From Paenimyroides viscosum (GTDB taxonomy: Bacteria > Bacteroidota > Bacteroidia > Flavobacteriales > Flavobacteriaceae), in contig NZ_RQTJ01000031.1 in NCBI RefSeq assembly GCF_003858535.1, forward strand, positions 1 to 34,215: a DNA stretch of 34,215 nucleotides. The letters run 5' to 3'. Within the stretch, counting starts at the first letter, position 1. Each line of letters starts with the position of its first letter. Below the pieces are notes generated by a model. The model saw only the letters and a list, made by a program, of their open reading frames with translations, made no database searches and was not told the DNA's origin. A program made the translations under genes and the position numbers. This document shows, one piece after another, positions 15,098-23,892 of the stretch.

Positions 15098-16267
15098 TTA
15101 AAATAGAACCCCCTGTATATTTTCGGGAGGAGGTTCTATGTATTCTTCAAATGGTTTGTCTAGCCATTTTTGCAAGTCAATCTTAACAAAGAGATTCAAT
15201 CGTATAAAAGCTACTAAATTGGATAAATACCAATCAAATTTTGATTGAGCTTTTAATGCTTTTAGGATAAGTATGGTAATTAAAGTTGTCCAGATTTGAA
15301 TCATTACCGCATTTTCTGATGTTCCTATAAATGATTTTATGTGAAGCAACTGCTTGATGTCTCTGAAAAATATTTCTACTTGCCATCTGCTTTTGTATAA
15401 CTCTGCTATAGTGTTAGAAGACCAGTGAAACTGATTTGTGAGAAGTTCTATAACTTGATGGTTTTCCTCATCCCACACTGCTACACGCCTTAATTTCTTC
15501 GGGTATTTATTTTTTGAAGGTTCATTTTTCAATTCAATCAACTCATCTTTGAGAATGTGTTGATGACGGTTATCGGGTAACTCATTGTCTTTTAATGTGG
15601 CAAATTGCAAATTCTCTTTGTGTCTGATTACAAAAAACACCTGGTTGCTGTCCCAAACGTTTAAAAGAGAAAAGTCATTGTAAAATCGGTCAGCAACAAT
15701 TACGCTTCCTTTCAAAAGAGGAATATCATAAGCGCCTTTATTATCGGCCGTTTTACCGTTGGTAATGTTGATGTAAGCAGGCAAATTACCATCAAAATCA
15801 AGCAATGTGTGCATTTTAACAGCTCCTTTGGCTCTCTTGTATTTTGCCCAATCAAACAAGTTTAAACATAAACTGATTGTAGTTGAATCCAATAAAAAAA
15901 TCTTTGATTTTATTCTGAATTTCACTTGCTTAAATCTAGGATGCTGTCCTAAACTTTGGAGCAATTCAAAATAATATTCTTTAAAGAGTTCGTGTGAACG
16001 ATTTTTATTTTGATAACTAATAGAAGACTTTGACGGTGCTTTGTTAATACCAAGATGGTTTAAGTTACCCGTAGCCGAACGAAGTCCGTTACTTTTATCC
16101 CGAACAGACTGACTCTTGGCAAATTGACAGAAAAGCATCGAAACTAAATGATTCCAACTACTGAATCCTTTGTTGTGTTTGTCTGTTTCTTTTTTCGATA
16201 CAATTTTATTGAATTTTGAGCGATCCAGTTTTGAAATTATTTGAGAAAACAGCGTTATATTTGCCAT
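15098..16267 (-). CDS. IS4-family DDE transposase
   Basis: A 389-residue transposase. An N-terminal DUF4372-type domain (about 1-75) is followed by the catalytic RNase H-like domain: Asp127 in FLLDSTTI, Asp193 in VIVADRFYNDF and Glu298 in YKSRWQVEIFFRDIK. The last matches the IS4 signature Y-(2)-R-(3)-E-(6)-K exactly (Tyr291, Arg294, Glu298, Lys305). A long insertion between the second Asp and the Glu holds the beta domain. All catalytic residues are present and there is no frameshift, so the element may be active. I start at ATG 16267; the 16 residues before it in the open frame are unlikely. Confidence 0.95.
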   Translation of the reverse strand: MANITLFSQIISKLDRSKFNKIVSKKETDKHNKGFSSWNHLVSMLFCQFAKSQSVRDKSNGLRSATGNLNHLGINKAPSKSSISYQNKNRSHELFKEYYFELLQSLGQHPRFKQVKFRIKSKIFLLDSTTISLCLNLFDWAKYKRAKGAVKMHTLLDFDGNLPAYINITNGKTADNKGAYDIPLLKGSVIVADRFYNDFSLLNVWDSNQVFFVIRHKENLQFATLKDNELPDNRHQHILKDELIELKNEPSKNKYPKKLRRVAVWDEENHQVIELLTNQFHWSSNTIAELYKSRWQVEIFFRDIKQLLHIKSFIGTSENAVMIQIWTTLITILILKALKAQSKFDWYLSNLVAFIRLNLFVKIDLQKWLDKPFEEYIEPPPENIQGVLF

Positions 16268-16366
16268 AAGAGGGTAAGTTTTTGTTGTGCAACTCAAAGA
16301 TAATTTGAGATACAAAATTTAACCCTCTTTTTTTGAAATTTCTTTTAAACGTTTAGGACGCTATTG

Positions 16367-16375
16367 ATTTTGTAC
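16367..16375. repeat. Right 9-bp target site duplication of IS
   Basis: ATTTTGTAC, identical to 15013-15021. Confidence 0.9.
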
Positions 16376-16390
16376 TAATGATTACTTGCT

Positions 16391-16975
16391 TTAATAACAA
16401 ACGATAGTTTCACTGTAGGTAGTAATGATTTCCCATTTACCATCTGTTTTTTTTATAAAAAAATATTTTACGGAACCATCATCGCTATAAGACATATGAG
16501 CTACATTTCTTTGTTTATTAAAAATTGGATAGCTTATTGAAACATTTGGAAAGTATTTTTTTATGGTTTCATTTAAACTATCCAATTCATTTCTATTTTT
16601 AATAACAGTCAAATCATAATCTATTAATTGGGCATTATTGATTTTTCCTTCCTTATAATAACTGATTTTAGAAAGTTCTATTTGACTATTAATTGACAAA
16701 GTGTCTGAGTCGCCAAAATATTCTTTTACTCTATTATAAAAATCTTTTCGTTGCTCTTCTAAAATAAAATCTAAACTAAATGCTGTATTCAACATATATT
16801 CTGGTTTGTCTTCGGTAATTTCTGGCATTTGTAAAACGGCATTAATCACTTCATAAACCAACAGATCATCAATATATACCTTTTCAATTTTTTGTATAGG
16901 ATTGTTTTCTTCCTTTTTATTACAAGAAAGAAGTGTAATAAATAGAACTGAATAGATTATATATTTCATTTTCAA
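16391..16975 (-). CDS. Hypothetical lipoprotein
   Basis: A 194-residue protein that I do not recognise. Residues 1-17 are a lipoprotein signal with lipobox LLSC (lipidated Cys18), followed by a Lys/Glu-rich linker. The mature part is mixed helix and strand, ending with GSVKYFFIKKTDGKWEIITTY, a pattern seen in small nuclear-transport-factor-like or DUF-type periplasmic proteins; this is only suggestive. It lies between the IS and the HipA-like/DUF3037 pair, and its stop is 15 bases from the IS target duplication. Two starts, at codons 1 and 3, are possible. Confidence 0.7.
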   Translation of the reverse strand: MKMKYIIYSVLFITLLSCNKKEENNPIQKIEKVYIDDLLVYEVINAVLQMPEITEDKPEYMLNTAFSLDFILEEQRKDFYNRVKEYFGDSDTLSINSQIELSKISYYKEGKINNAQLIDYDLTVIKNRNELDSLNETIKKYFPNVSISYPIFNKQRNVAHMSYSDDGSVKYFFIKKTDGKWEIITTYSETIVCY

Positions 16976-17003
16976 ATGATCTAATTTTCAACTTGACTAA
17001 TTA

Positions 17004-17387
17004 TCATCTCACCAACTCCTCATACAACTTTTCAAATGTAGCGTTTAAATCGGTTGAAAAACCAGGATGCGGTCTTGATGATTGAATACTTGAACTTTTC
17101 ACAGCGGTAATCCAACGGAATTTCTCATCAGCTTCCATTTGTGCAATCGGACCGCTATTTTTACTGCCGGAAACAATTTTAGCAAACGATTCTAAATTTT
17201 CTTTCAATTGATCCAAGTCGAATTCTTTACAAAAAGCTCGGATTTTTTCTTCGGGAATTTGGTATTCAAAACGGATAAAACGTTTGCGTTTGCTGAATAA
17301 AATCAACCCGACATTGATGAATTCTTCGCGTTCTACTTTTGGAACCACTCGAATAACTGCGTATTCGTAAACTACTTTATCTTGCAT
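17004..17387 (-). CDS. DUF3037 family protein
   Basis: A 127-residue cytoplasmic protein with the DUF3037 pattern: YEYAVIRVVPKVEREEFINVGLILF at the N terminus, with RFEYQIPEEKIRAF and GPIAQMEADEKFRW after it. The function is unknown. It overlaps the HipA-like kinase gene upstream by 11 bases, so the two are translationally coupled. As I recall, DUF3037 genes often follow HipA-like kinase genes, which suggests a shared function. Confidence 0.85.
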   Translation of the reverse strand: MQDKVVYEYAVIRVVPKVEREEFINVGLILFSKRKRFIRFEYQIPEEKIRAFCKEFDLDQLKENLESFAKIVSGSKNSGPIAQMEADEKFRWITAVKSSSIQSSRPHPGFSTDLNATFEKLYEELVR

Positions 17388-18150
17388 CTTGAGCGGCTTT
17401 TAGAAAAACATCGGCATGTGCCAATCGGTTCGACAAAAATTTGAAATACACGTCGCGAATCTCCTCATTCGATGGACCTTCTTCCCAATTTAAAAATGCA
17501 TCAGGAATAATATTTACCATTTCACGCAACACGTCATCGTTTAGTTTTGAAGTAAATTCTCGATGCACTTCGTCTAATTTCGTGGCTTTTTCAATCAACG
17601 CATGATCTTTAATCAAAGGGAACGGAGTAACAGATGTTTTTTCCCAGTTTTCCCAATTGTGATGAAAGTAAAACGACGCACCATGATCAATTAACCACAA
17701 TTCTTTATGCCAAATTAATAGATTAGTATTGCGGAATGTACGATCTACATTGGTAATAAAACTGTCTAACCACACAATTTTTGATGCTAGCAGTTCATCA
17801 CAATCGTTTGTAGCAACATCATAAGTTACGGCACCTGAAAGGTAATGTAATCCTAAATTCAATCCTTTACTGAATTTCAACAAATCTTGAATTTCCTCAT
17901 CTCCTTCGGTTTGCCCAAAAGCTTCATCTAATTCAATAAAAACCAGTTCGGGTACGGGTAATCCTAAATATTGTGCGATTATTCCGCCCAATAATTCTGA
18001 AATCAACGCTTTAACACCGTGACCTGCACCGCGAAATTTTATCACATATTTAAAATCGTCGCACGCTTCTGCCAAAGCGGGTAATGAACCACCTTCTCGT
18101 AAAGGGGTAATATATCGGGTAACTGTTACAGTTCGTAATTTTGGGATCAT
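17377..18150 (-). CDS. HipA-like kinase domain protein
   Basis: A 257-residue protein with a stand-alone HipA-type (PI3/4-kinase-like) fold and no HipA N-terminal domain. ATP-binding Lys38 is in YVIKFRG, with the helix LISELLGGIIAQYLGLPVPE following. The catalytic segment is LDSFITNVDRTFRNTNLL (Asp136, Asn141) and the metal-binding Asp155 is in LIDHG. All kinase residues are therefore present. No hipB-like DNA-binding gene is beside it; its partner is the overlapping DUF3037 gene. Classical HipA phosphorylates glutamyl-tRNA synthetase, but the target of this short form cannot be inferred. Confidence 0.85.
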   Translation of the reverse strand: MIPKLRTVTVTRYITPLREGGSLPALAEACDDFKYVIKFRGAGHGVKALISELLGGIIAQYLGLPVPELVFIELDEAFGQTEGDEEIQDLLKFSKGLNLGLHYLSGAVTYDVATNDCDELLASKIVWLDSFITNVDRTFRNTNLLIWHKELWLIDHGASFYFHHNWENWEKTSVTPFPLIKDHALIEKATKLDEVHREFTSKLNDDVLREMVNIIPDAFLNWEEGPSNEEIRDVYFKFLSNRLAHADVFLKAAQDAR

Positions 18151-18170
18151 AGTTTTTTCTATTCAACTTC

Positions 18171-18704
18171 TTAAGAAAAGTGCTCTATATACTTTTTATT
18201 ATTGGTTGATTTTGTATGTTTTTTTATTAATTTCATAATTTCATATATCTTAAGCTCATTATGAGGGTCTAAAATTAAGAAATCTTCTGTAGCAAATTTA
18301 GTAGAATCTTTAGCAAAGCTTATTCTAAATCTTTTTCCTTCATCATACAAATAATTAGATCTATCTTTTAAATATTCTGTATTTAATTTTTGAATGTCAG
18401 ATATAAAGTTCTTGCCAAGTATTACTTTTATTTCTTTAAATTCTGTTTCATTTAATTTGATATATTCAAAGTCGACAGATGGTTTTAGGATTTCAAAAGC
18501 ACAAGCACAATCTTCAGGAATAATAGTCATTTGAGTTAAATCACTAAATGAGAGTGATTTGCTTTTAAAATCGATTGTAATTGATGATGGAATATGGTGT
18601 TGTCCTGAAAAAATATCAATCTTCACAAAATCTAATTCTGGTTTATCTTCTTTAGGTTCACAACCAATGAGTAAAATCAGAAATATTAAACTTAAAAACT
18701 TCAT
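18171..18704 (-). CDS. Hypothetical lipoprotein
   Basis: A 177-residue protein that I do not recognise. Short signal (1-14) with lipobox LIGC (Cys15), an acidic linker EPKEDKPELD, then a beta-rich first half and a helical C terminus IYEIMKLIKKHTKSTNNKK. It lies between fabD and the HipA-like gene, on the same strand, with 20 bases to the kinase start, so it could be co-transcribed with it. Its base composition is more AT-rich than fabD, in line with accessory DNA. Confidence 0.7.
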   Translation of the reverse strand: MKFLSLIFLILLIGCEPKEDKPELDFVKIDIFSGQHHIPSSITIDFKSKSLSFSDLTQMTIIPEDCACAFEILKPSVDFEYIKLNETEFKEIKVILGKNFISDIQKLNTEYLKDRSNYLYDEGKRFRISFAKDSTKFATEDFLILDPHNELKIYEIMKLIKKHTKSTNNKKYIEHFS

Positions 18705-18728
18705 AATTATTTTTCTTTAAAGATATAA

Positions 18729-18759
18729 AAAAACGACTTCTGTTTTTGAAGTCGTTTTA
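18729..18759 (-). terminator. Terminator of fabD
   Basis: AAACGACTTC, loop TGTTTTT, GAAGTCGTTT; on the minus strand it is followed by seven U. It starts a few bases after the fabD stop. Confidence 0.88.
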
Positions 18760-18762
18760 AAT

Positions 18763-19635
18763 TTAAGCTTTTATCGTTTCTGCGTCTTTGTTAATTTTAT
18801 TGATCAAGCCCATTAAAACTTTACCAGGACCTACTTCGGTAAACGATGTAGCTCCGTCGGCAATCATCTGCTGAACTGACTGTGTCCAACGAACGGGAGC
18901 AGTTAATTGCGTGATTAAGTTCTTTTTAATTTCAGCAGGATCAGAAACGGCGCTTGCTGTTACGTTTTGATATACCGGGCAAATAGGCGTAGTGAAGGTG
19001 GTTGCTTCGATAGCAGCAGCCAATTCTTCGCGAGCAGGTTCCATCATAGGTGAGTGGAAAGCTCCACCAACAGGTAAAATCAATGCACGTTTTGCACCGG
19101 CTTCTTTCATTTTTTCGCAAGCCAATTCAACTGCTTTTGTTTCGCCCGAAATAACCAATTGTCCCGGACAGTTGTAATTTGCAGCTACTACCACACCATC
19201 AATTGATGCACAAATATCTTCCACAGTTTTATCGTTTAAATTTAAAACGGCTGCCATAGTAGATGGTGTAATTTCACATGCTTTCTGCATAGCCATTGCG
19301 CGTTTTGATACTAATTGCAAAGCATCTTCAAAAGAAAGTGTTCCGTTGGCAACTAAAGCAGAAAATTCTCCTAACGAATGTCCAGCAACCATTTCAGGAT
19401 TAAAATTGGTTAAGGTTTTAGCCAAAATTACCGAGTGTAAAAATACCGCAGGCTGTGTTACTTTGGTCTGTTTTAATTCTTCATCGGTACCGTTAAACAT
19501 GATTTCGGTAATGTTGAAACCTAAGATTTCGTTGGCTTTATCGAATAGTTCTTTGGCAATTGCTGATGTTTCATATAAATCTTTACCCATTCCTACGAAT
19601 TGAGCACCTTGACCTGGAAATACGTATGCTTTCAT
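18763..19635 (-). CDS. fabD: Malonyl-CoA:ACP transacylase
   Basis: A 290-residue FabD, which loads malonyl groups onto acyl carrier protein for fatty-acid synthesis. The N terminus reads MKAYVFPGQGAQFVGMG. Nucleophile Ser87 is in GHSLGE, the carboxylate-binding arginine is Arg112 (SKRAMAMQ), and the catalytic histidine is His194 in GAFHSPMM. I use ATG 19635; eight further codons upstream belong to the leader. It has terminators on both sides and is a single-gene transcript. Confidence 0.96.
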   Translation of the reverse strand: MKAYVFPGQGAQFVGMGKDLYETSAIAKELFDKANEILGFNITEIMFNGTDEELKQTKVTQPAVFLHSVILAKTLTNFNPEMVAGHSLGEFSALVANGTLSFEDALQLVSKRAMAMQKACEITPSTMAAVLNLNDKTVEDICASIDGVVVAANYNCPGQLVISGETKAVELACEKMKEAGAKRALILPVGGAFHSPMMEPAREELAAAIEATTFTTPICPVYQNVTASAVSDPAEIKKNLITQLTAPVRWTQSVQQMIADGATSFTEVGPGKVLMGLINKINKDAETIKA

Positions 19636-19680
19636 TTTATTTTTAATTTGTATGTGCAAAAATAAGAAATAAAAGCATAA

Positions 19681-19709
19681 AAAAAAGTCCGTTCAAAAGA
19701 ACGGACTTT
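19681..19709 (-). terminator. Terminator of the PpiD-like gene
   Basis: AAAGTCCGTTC, loop AAAA, GAACGGACTTT; on the minus strand it is followed by eight U. Confidence 0.9.
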
Positions 19710-19728
19710 AAATACATTTATGTTTGGT

Positions 19729-21846
19729 TTATTGTAAAACCTTAGCACGGTTGTCTTCGATTTTTGCATTTTGATACATTGCACTGAAAACCATGTTTTG
19801 AGCCATTTGTCTATTGTTTGTACCTACTTTTTGTTTGTAAGTTAGATAGTTTGGCAAATCTACAGCTTTGGTGATGTTTTTAGTTTTAACCATGTAAACA
19901 CCATTACGACCGTCGATTAATTTAGACGTTTCATTTGGTTTTTTACCTAATGCCACACCCACAACTAAAGGTTCTTGGAAACCGTTTACCAATGGGTTAG
20001 CACCTGTAACATCGATTGCGTTTACAATTCCTGCTTTAGCGTTTTTAGAAACTTCTTCTAAAGTGTTACCTGCCATTTGCTTGCGAATAGTTGCCGCCTT
20101 TTTTTCGTTGATTAAAATTGGTTCCACTGTTGAGCGAGCCTCCTCTGCATCCATAATTTCAGAATCATTAACATTCACCAATGTCATTACTAAATATCCG
20201 TCTGCAGAATCAAATTTCTTAACATCGCCAATACTTGTTTTTTTGTTAGATGCCCAACGAATTGCCTCGGCATGTGTACCTTCTATACCTGTTAATTGGT
20301 CTGCGAACGGATCAATTTTAGTTGCTGGAAAAGATACTAAACCTAAAGCAGTAGCTTGTTTTGCGAAGTCTTTACTATTATTTTCAACGCTTTCTAAAAA
20401 CTTAGTAGCTTGTGCATAAAGCATGTCTTCTGTTTTAGTAGATGATTCAATTTTTTTAGCGATAGTTGCCAATTGAACACCTTCTTTTTCGTTTACTTTG
20501 TCAACTTTTAATACATGGTAACCAAAGTCTGACTCTACGATACCTAATTTTCCAACTGGATTATTAAAGATGTATTGATCAAAAGACGGAACCATTTGCC
20601 CTTTGTTGATGTTTGGGTATTTACCGCCATTTTCTTTAGAACCAGAATCATTTGTGTTTTCTGTTGCTAATTTAGCAAAGTCTGCACCACCTTGTGCTTG
20701 CTTTAACAAAGCATCGGCTTTTGCTTTTGCTTCTTCTTTTGTTAAGTTCACAGTTGCATCTGCTCTGTCTGCACCTTTGTAAGCAATTAAAATATGAGAA
20801 GCATCAACTGTTTCTGCAGTATTTTTCTTTGCAACAATTTTAGAAACGGCATAATAATCGTTAAATACGTACGGACCGTAAATAGATCCAACTGGAGCAG
20901 TAAATATTTTTTCTGCATGTTCTGTTGGTAATTGTTCTTTTGCGTAGTAAGTTGAATCAAAAGGAACATCAGAATTTTGGTTTACAAATGCTTTAATATC
21001 TGTAGCTTTTGAAAAACCTGAAATAGTATCGTTTTTACCTGTTGTTTGGTTGAAAACTACAGATGGTTTCAACAAATCATCTATAATTTGTTTAGTTTGT
21101 GTTTCGTCTTCTGCAGAAGGTTTATTTGCAATGAAAACATATTCTACCTTGCGTGACGGAGTTGTTTTAAATTGTGTAGCGTGTTTTTTAACATACGCTG
21201 TAATTTCATCGTCTGTAACTTTTACTTGCTCGTCGTTAATTGTAGCATAAGGAATAGTTACATAATCAAAAGATACTTTAGTAGCTTCGTTTTTGTAAAC
21301 CATTTTAGCTTCGGCAGTAGTTGTTACAATAGCACCTTTAATCATATTAAGGTACATTTGCTCTTTTGCAACTGTTTCTAATTGTTTTTCGTATTCAAGC
21401 CAAGCATTCCATTGTTGTGGTCCTTGCGCTTTCATTTGAGCTAAAAACGTGTTGAATTTGTTAATGTCGAACTTACCAGCGTCGTTTAAAAACTGTGGGT
21501 TTTGTGCAAAGCTTGGGTCGGTTTTAAGTACATTAATCAATTGATCTTTTCCTAATCGTAAACCTGCTTTGTCTAACTGTTCGTTGAATAAAATAGTACG
21601 CACTTCATTTTGCCAAACTTGGTTGTGAAGTTGTGCGCCTTTACCGCGACCACTTTGTTCTAAATTTTGAATTTTGTTACTGTAATCTATTGCAGATATT
21701 GAAACGCCATTTACTTCGCCAACATCGCGTGAGTTAAAATCTAAGCCACCGCTTAATAAATCTCCAGCAACGAATGCTAGTATACAAAATCCGATTACTC
21801 CGATTAGTAATCCTGATCTCTCTCTAATTTTTTGTAAAACTGCCAT
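19729..21846 (-). CDS. PpiD/SurA-like peptidyl-prolyl isomerase
   Basis: A 705-residue periplasmic foldase anchored by one N-terminal helix (about 12-32, GLLIGVIGFCILAFVAGDLL). A SurA-like N-terminal chaperone domain is followed by a parvulin (PpiC) domain at about 340-450, with ASHILIAYKG, ADALLKQAQGGADFAKLA, GSKENGGKYPNI and SDFGYHVLKVD. Large C-terminal region. This size and layout match PpiD homologues of Bacteroidota, which help outer-membrane and secreted proteins fold. It lies after the CNNM/CBS gene, which has its own terminator, so it probably has a separate promoter. Confidence 0.92.
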   Translation of the reverse strand: MAVLQKIRERSGLLIGVIGFCILAFVAGDLLSGGLDFNSRDVGEVNGVSISAIDYSNKIQNLEQSGRGKGAQLHNQVWQNEVRTILFNEQLDKAGLRLGKDQLINVLKTDPSFAQNPQFLNDAGKFDINKFNTFLAQMKAQGPQQWNAWLEYEKQLETVAKEQMYLNMIKGAIVTTTAEAKMVYKNEATKVSFDYVTIPYATINDEQVKVTDDEITAYVKKHATQFKTTPSRKVEYVFIANKPSAEDETQTKQIIDDLLKPSVVFNQTTGKNDTISGFSKATDIKAFVNQNSDVPFDSTYYAKEQLPTEHAEKIFTAPVGSIYGPYVFNDYYAVSKIVAKKNTAETVDASHILIAYKGADRADATVNLTKEEAKAKADALLKQAQGGADFAKLATENTNDSGSKENGGKYPNINKGQMVPSFDQYIFNNPVGKLGIVESDFGYHVLKVDKVNEKEGVQLATIAKKIESSTKTEDMLYAQATKFLESVENNSKDFAKQATALGLVSFPATKIDPFADQLTGIEGTHAEAIRWASNKKTSIGDVKKFDSADGYLVMTLVNVNDSEIMDAEEARSTVEPILINEKKAATIRKQMAGNTLEEVSKNAKAGIVNAIDVTGANPLVNGFQEPLVVGVALGKKPNETSKLIDGRNGVYMVKTKNITKAVDLPNYLTYKQKVGTNNRQMAQNMVFSAMYQNAKIEDNRAKVLQ

Positions 21847-21915
21847 TTTAATGAATGTGTAATTTTTTCATGAGCGAAAATACAATTATCTGTTAAATAA
21901 AAAAAGAGAATAAAA

Positions 21916-21942
21916 AAAAATGCATCTTTTTTGATGCATTAA
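21916..21942 (-). terminator. Terminator of the CNNM/CBS gene
   Basis: AATGCATC and GATGCATT around TTTTTT, with a U run on the minus strand. The stop codon of the gene (21939-21941) lies in the upstream arm, so coding sequence and terminator are merged. Confidence 0.85.
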
Positions 21943-23165
21943 TTTAATTTAGTTAGCGCAACCGTTTTAATTCGGGTGTTTGTGGCTGCTAAAATTTTTA
22001 TTTTAAACGATTTTATAGTAACCGTTTCCTTAGTTTTAGGTTGACGTTTTAAATGATGAAAGATAAAACCACCTAAAGAATGATAATGTTCTGATTCTGG
22101 AATGACTACATGGAACTTTTCTTTTAAATCGTCTATATCCAAACTCGCAGAAAAAATATATTCATTATCCGAAATCTGTTTTGCAACTAAAGTATCATCA
22201 TGCTCATCGGTAATTTCGCCAAAAAGCTCTTCAATAATATCTTCTAAGGTAACCAAACCAATAACTTCGTTATCTGTGTTTTTTACTAAGGCGATCGATT
22301 TTTTTCTAAGGGTTAACGTGTTTAAAAGATCTTTTATCAATAAATCGTCATAAACATATACAAACGGACGTAGAAAATTTTCTATTGGTTGTTGTAGTTG
22401 TAGTAAATCATACGTATGTAAATAACCAATAAAATGTTCGTTAGTATCGTTAATCACTAATATTTTAGAAAAACCGGTGTCCACAAATTTTTTTCGAATT
22501 GTTTCAATGGAATGTAGTTCGTTTACAAATTCAAATTCGTTACGGGGTGTCATAATCTCCTTTACCTTTACTTTAGGAAATGACAAAGCGTTCTTTAAAA
22601 TCTCGAATTCGTTTTCTAGCTGTTCTAGCTGATTACTTGCTTTGATTTGCTGAGAGATGTAGGTGCCTAAATCACCTGTACTTAAAAGATTGAATTCGGT
22701 ATCTTTTGCGAAAGGGTATTTTCGTTCTAAAGATTTTTCACTTATCGAAATAAAAAATTGAGCAACAGATCCAAACAACTTTAATATAATTTGTATTAAA
22801 GGTTTTGTTGTTAGAATAATATCGTTGGCAAATGGTTTAACGAAGGTTTGTGGTAAAAACTTAGAGATAAAATACAGTAAAAATAAAAACAGTAGTACTT
22901 TCCATAAATCATCTAATTCATACGAATTTAAAAACGTGCTAAAAAAAAGCAGGCTTAATATGGTTATAAAAATACTGTTTCCAACTTTTAAAGCGCCAAT
23001 AAAAAGACGAGGTTGTTCGGTAACAACTTTTAAATAATGATTGTCTGTCTCTAATTTCTTAGACTCTAAGTTAAGATAGATTTTATTTGCGTTAGAATAA
23101 GCAACCATTAATCCTGAACAGATTAGTACAGCTATGCTAAGAAATATAAATCCAAATGTTATCAT
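21939..23165 (-). CDS. CNNM/CorC-type CBS-domain membrane protein
   Basis: A 408-residue hemolysin-family protein: an N-terminal DUF21/CNNM membrane domain with about three or four helices (residues 1-140), two CBS domains (about 195-320, beginning VKVKEIMTPRNEFEFV and containing NEVIGLVTLEDIIEELFGEI), and a C-terminal CorC/HlyC domain (about 335-405, with LGGFIFHHLKRQPK). Relatives are Mg/Co export or sodium-magnesium exchange proteins; GldE of flavobacterial gliding has the same layout, but gldD is not adjacent here. It follows the small membrane protein by three bases within the coaX-lptC cluster. Confidence 0.9.
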   Translation of the reverse strand: MITFGFIFLSIAVLICSGLMVAYSNANKIYLNLESKKLETDNHYLKVVTEQPRLFIGALKVGNSIFITILSLLFFSTFLNSYELDDLWKVLLFLFLLYFISKFLPQTFVKPFANDIILTTKPLIQIILKLFGSVAQFFISISEKSLERKYPFAKDTEFNLLSTGDLGTYISQQIKASNQLEQLENEFEILKNALSFPKVKVKEIMTPRNEFEFVNELHSIETIRKKFVDTGFSKILVINDTNEHFIGYLHTYDLLQLQQPIENFLRPFVYVYDDLLIKDLLNTLTLRKKSIALVKNTDNEVIGLVTLEDIIEELFGEITDEHDDTLVAKQISDNEYIFSASLDIDDLKEKFHVVIPESEHYHSLGGFIFHHLKRQPKTKETVTIKSFKIKILAATNTRIKTVALTKLN

Positions 23166-23168
23166 GTA

Positions 23169-23354
23169 CTACTTTTTATTTTGGGGTTGGCGGTTAAAAC
23201 TACGCAACCTAAATATAAACATAAAAATTGCCATACCAGCAAAGGCTAAGTTTATAATGTAATTTTCATTTATAGAATAAGCAATATAGGCTTGGTAAAT
23301 AAAAAACAAACCAAATAATAAATAAATGTAGGCAATAATTTTATAAACTTTCAT
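23169..23354 (-). CDS. Small two-helix membrane protein
   Basis: A 61-residue protein with two hydrophobic helices (about 4-24 and 33-51) and a basic tail RSFNRQPQNKK. I do not recognise a family. ATG 23354 overlaps the end of lptC by 14 bases, and the stop is three bases before the CNNM gene, so it is expressed as part of that cluster. A start three codons earlier is also possible. Confidence 0.75.
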   Translation of the reverse strand: MKVYKIIAYIYLLFGLFFIYQAYIAYSINENYIINLAFAGMAIFMFIFRLRSFNRQPQNKK

Positions 23355-23892
23355 TAGAAACATCTTTTAATTCTGCACGGTTTTGCTGTGCATTTACAAT
23401 TTTAAAATTTTGATCGAAATCTACGCCGGTTCCATCAAAAAAACTTTTATTCTTATCGGTAACCTTAAAATAGTGTTCGGTAAAAAACCAGTTGTTTTTT
23501 TGGTCGTAAAACAACTGCTGTGTTTTCATTACTTTACCGTCGTGTGATGTAATTTTAACATCGCCCACTAAATTTATAAGTCCGGTTTTGTTGTATATAG
23601 TTGCTTGTTTTGCAACTATGAAATTTTTATTTCGGTTACTATCATAAACAGTAACTTTAATACCTTTTGGGAAATGGTTAAACGGATATTTTGCTTTACC
23701 GTAATCTAACATTTTAATCGCATACATTTCTGCTTTTATTTTGGCAGAATCGGTATACTTAACGTTTATAGAATCGGCTTCGCCTGTAGCGTACAATTGC
23801 TTTTTGTTTAGATTCTGAATGTCTTTTAAATCGTTGTTGCAAGCAGAAAATACAAAAGCCAATATGATAATATGTGCAAAATATTTTTTCAA
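23341..23892 (-). CDS. lptC: LPS export protein LptC
   Basis: A 183-residue LptC of the Bacteroidota type, a lipoprotein rather than a single-pass protein: signal 1-17 and lipidated Cys18 in VFSACNN. The body repeats the LptC/OstA beta-jellyroll motif: VTVYDSNRNKNFIVAKQATIY, TGLINLVGDVKITSHDGKVM, TQQLFYDQKNNWFFTEHYFKV, FFDGTGVDFDQNFK. It passes LPS from the LptBFG transporter to LptA in the periplasm. The neighbouring genes are an outer-membrane protein and a membrane protein. Confidence 0.92.
   Translation of the reverse strand: MKKYFAHIIILAFVFSACNNDLKDIQNLNKKQLYATGEADSINVKYTDSAKIKAEMYAIKMLDYGKAKYPFNHFPKGIKVTVYDSNRNKNFIVAKQATIYNKTGLINLVGDVKITSHDGKVMKTQQLFYDQKNNWFFTEHYFKVTDKNKSFFDGTGVDFDQNFKIVNAQQNRAELKDVSNESL

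Larger units (their letters stand above)
15022..16366 (-). mobile_element. Complete IS4-family insertion sequence, 1345 bp
   Basis: The ends are imperfect inverted repeats: CAATCCTGTCCTAAA on the left and, reverse-complemented, CAATAGCGTCCTAAA on the right, differing only in the three bases after CAAT. A perfect 9-bp duplication ATTTTGTAC flanks them, within the size range of IS4-family elements. It carries one intact transposase gene and a hairpin after it. The insertion lies between the cob operon leader and an orphan lipoprotein gene, 15 bases past that gene's stop, and breaks no reading frame. The perfect duplication suggests a fairly recent insertion. Confidence 0.93.

Noticed and set aside
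17377..18150. A classical HipBA toxin-antitoxin locus
   Set aside because: No helix-turn-helix gene is adjacent, and the kinase lacks the N-terminal HipA subdomain.
21939..23165. Naming the CNNM/CBS protein gldE
   Set aside because: The layout fits, but gldD and other gliding genes are not beside it, and many paralogues share this layout.
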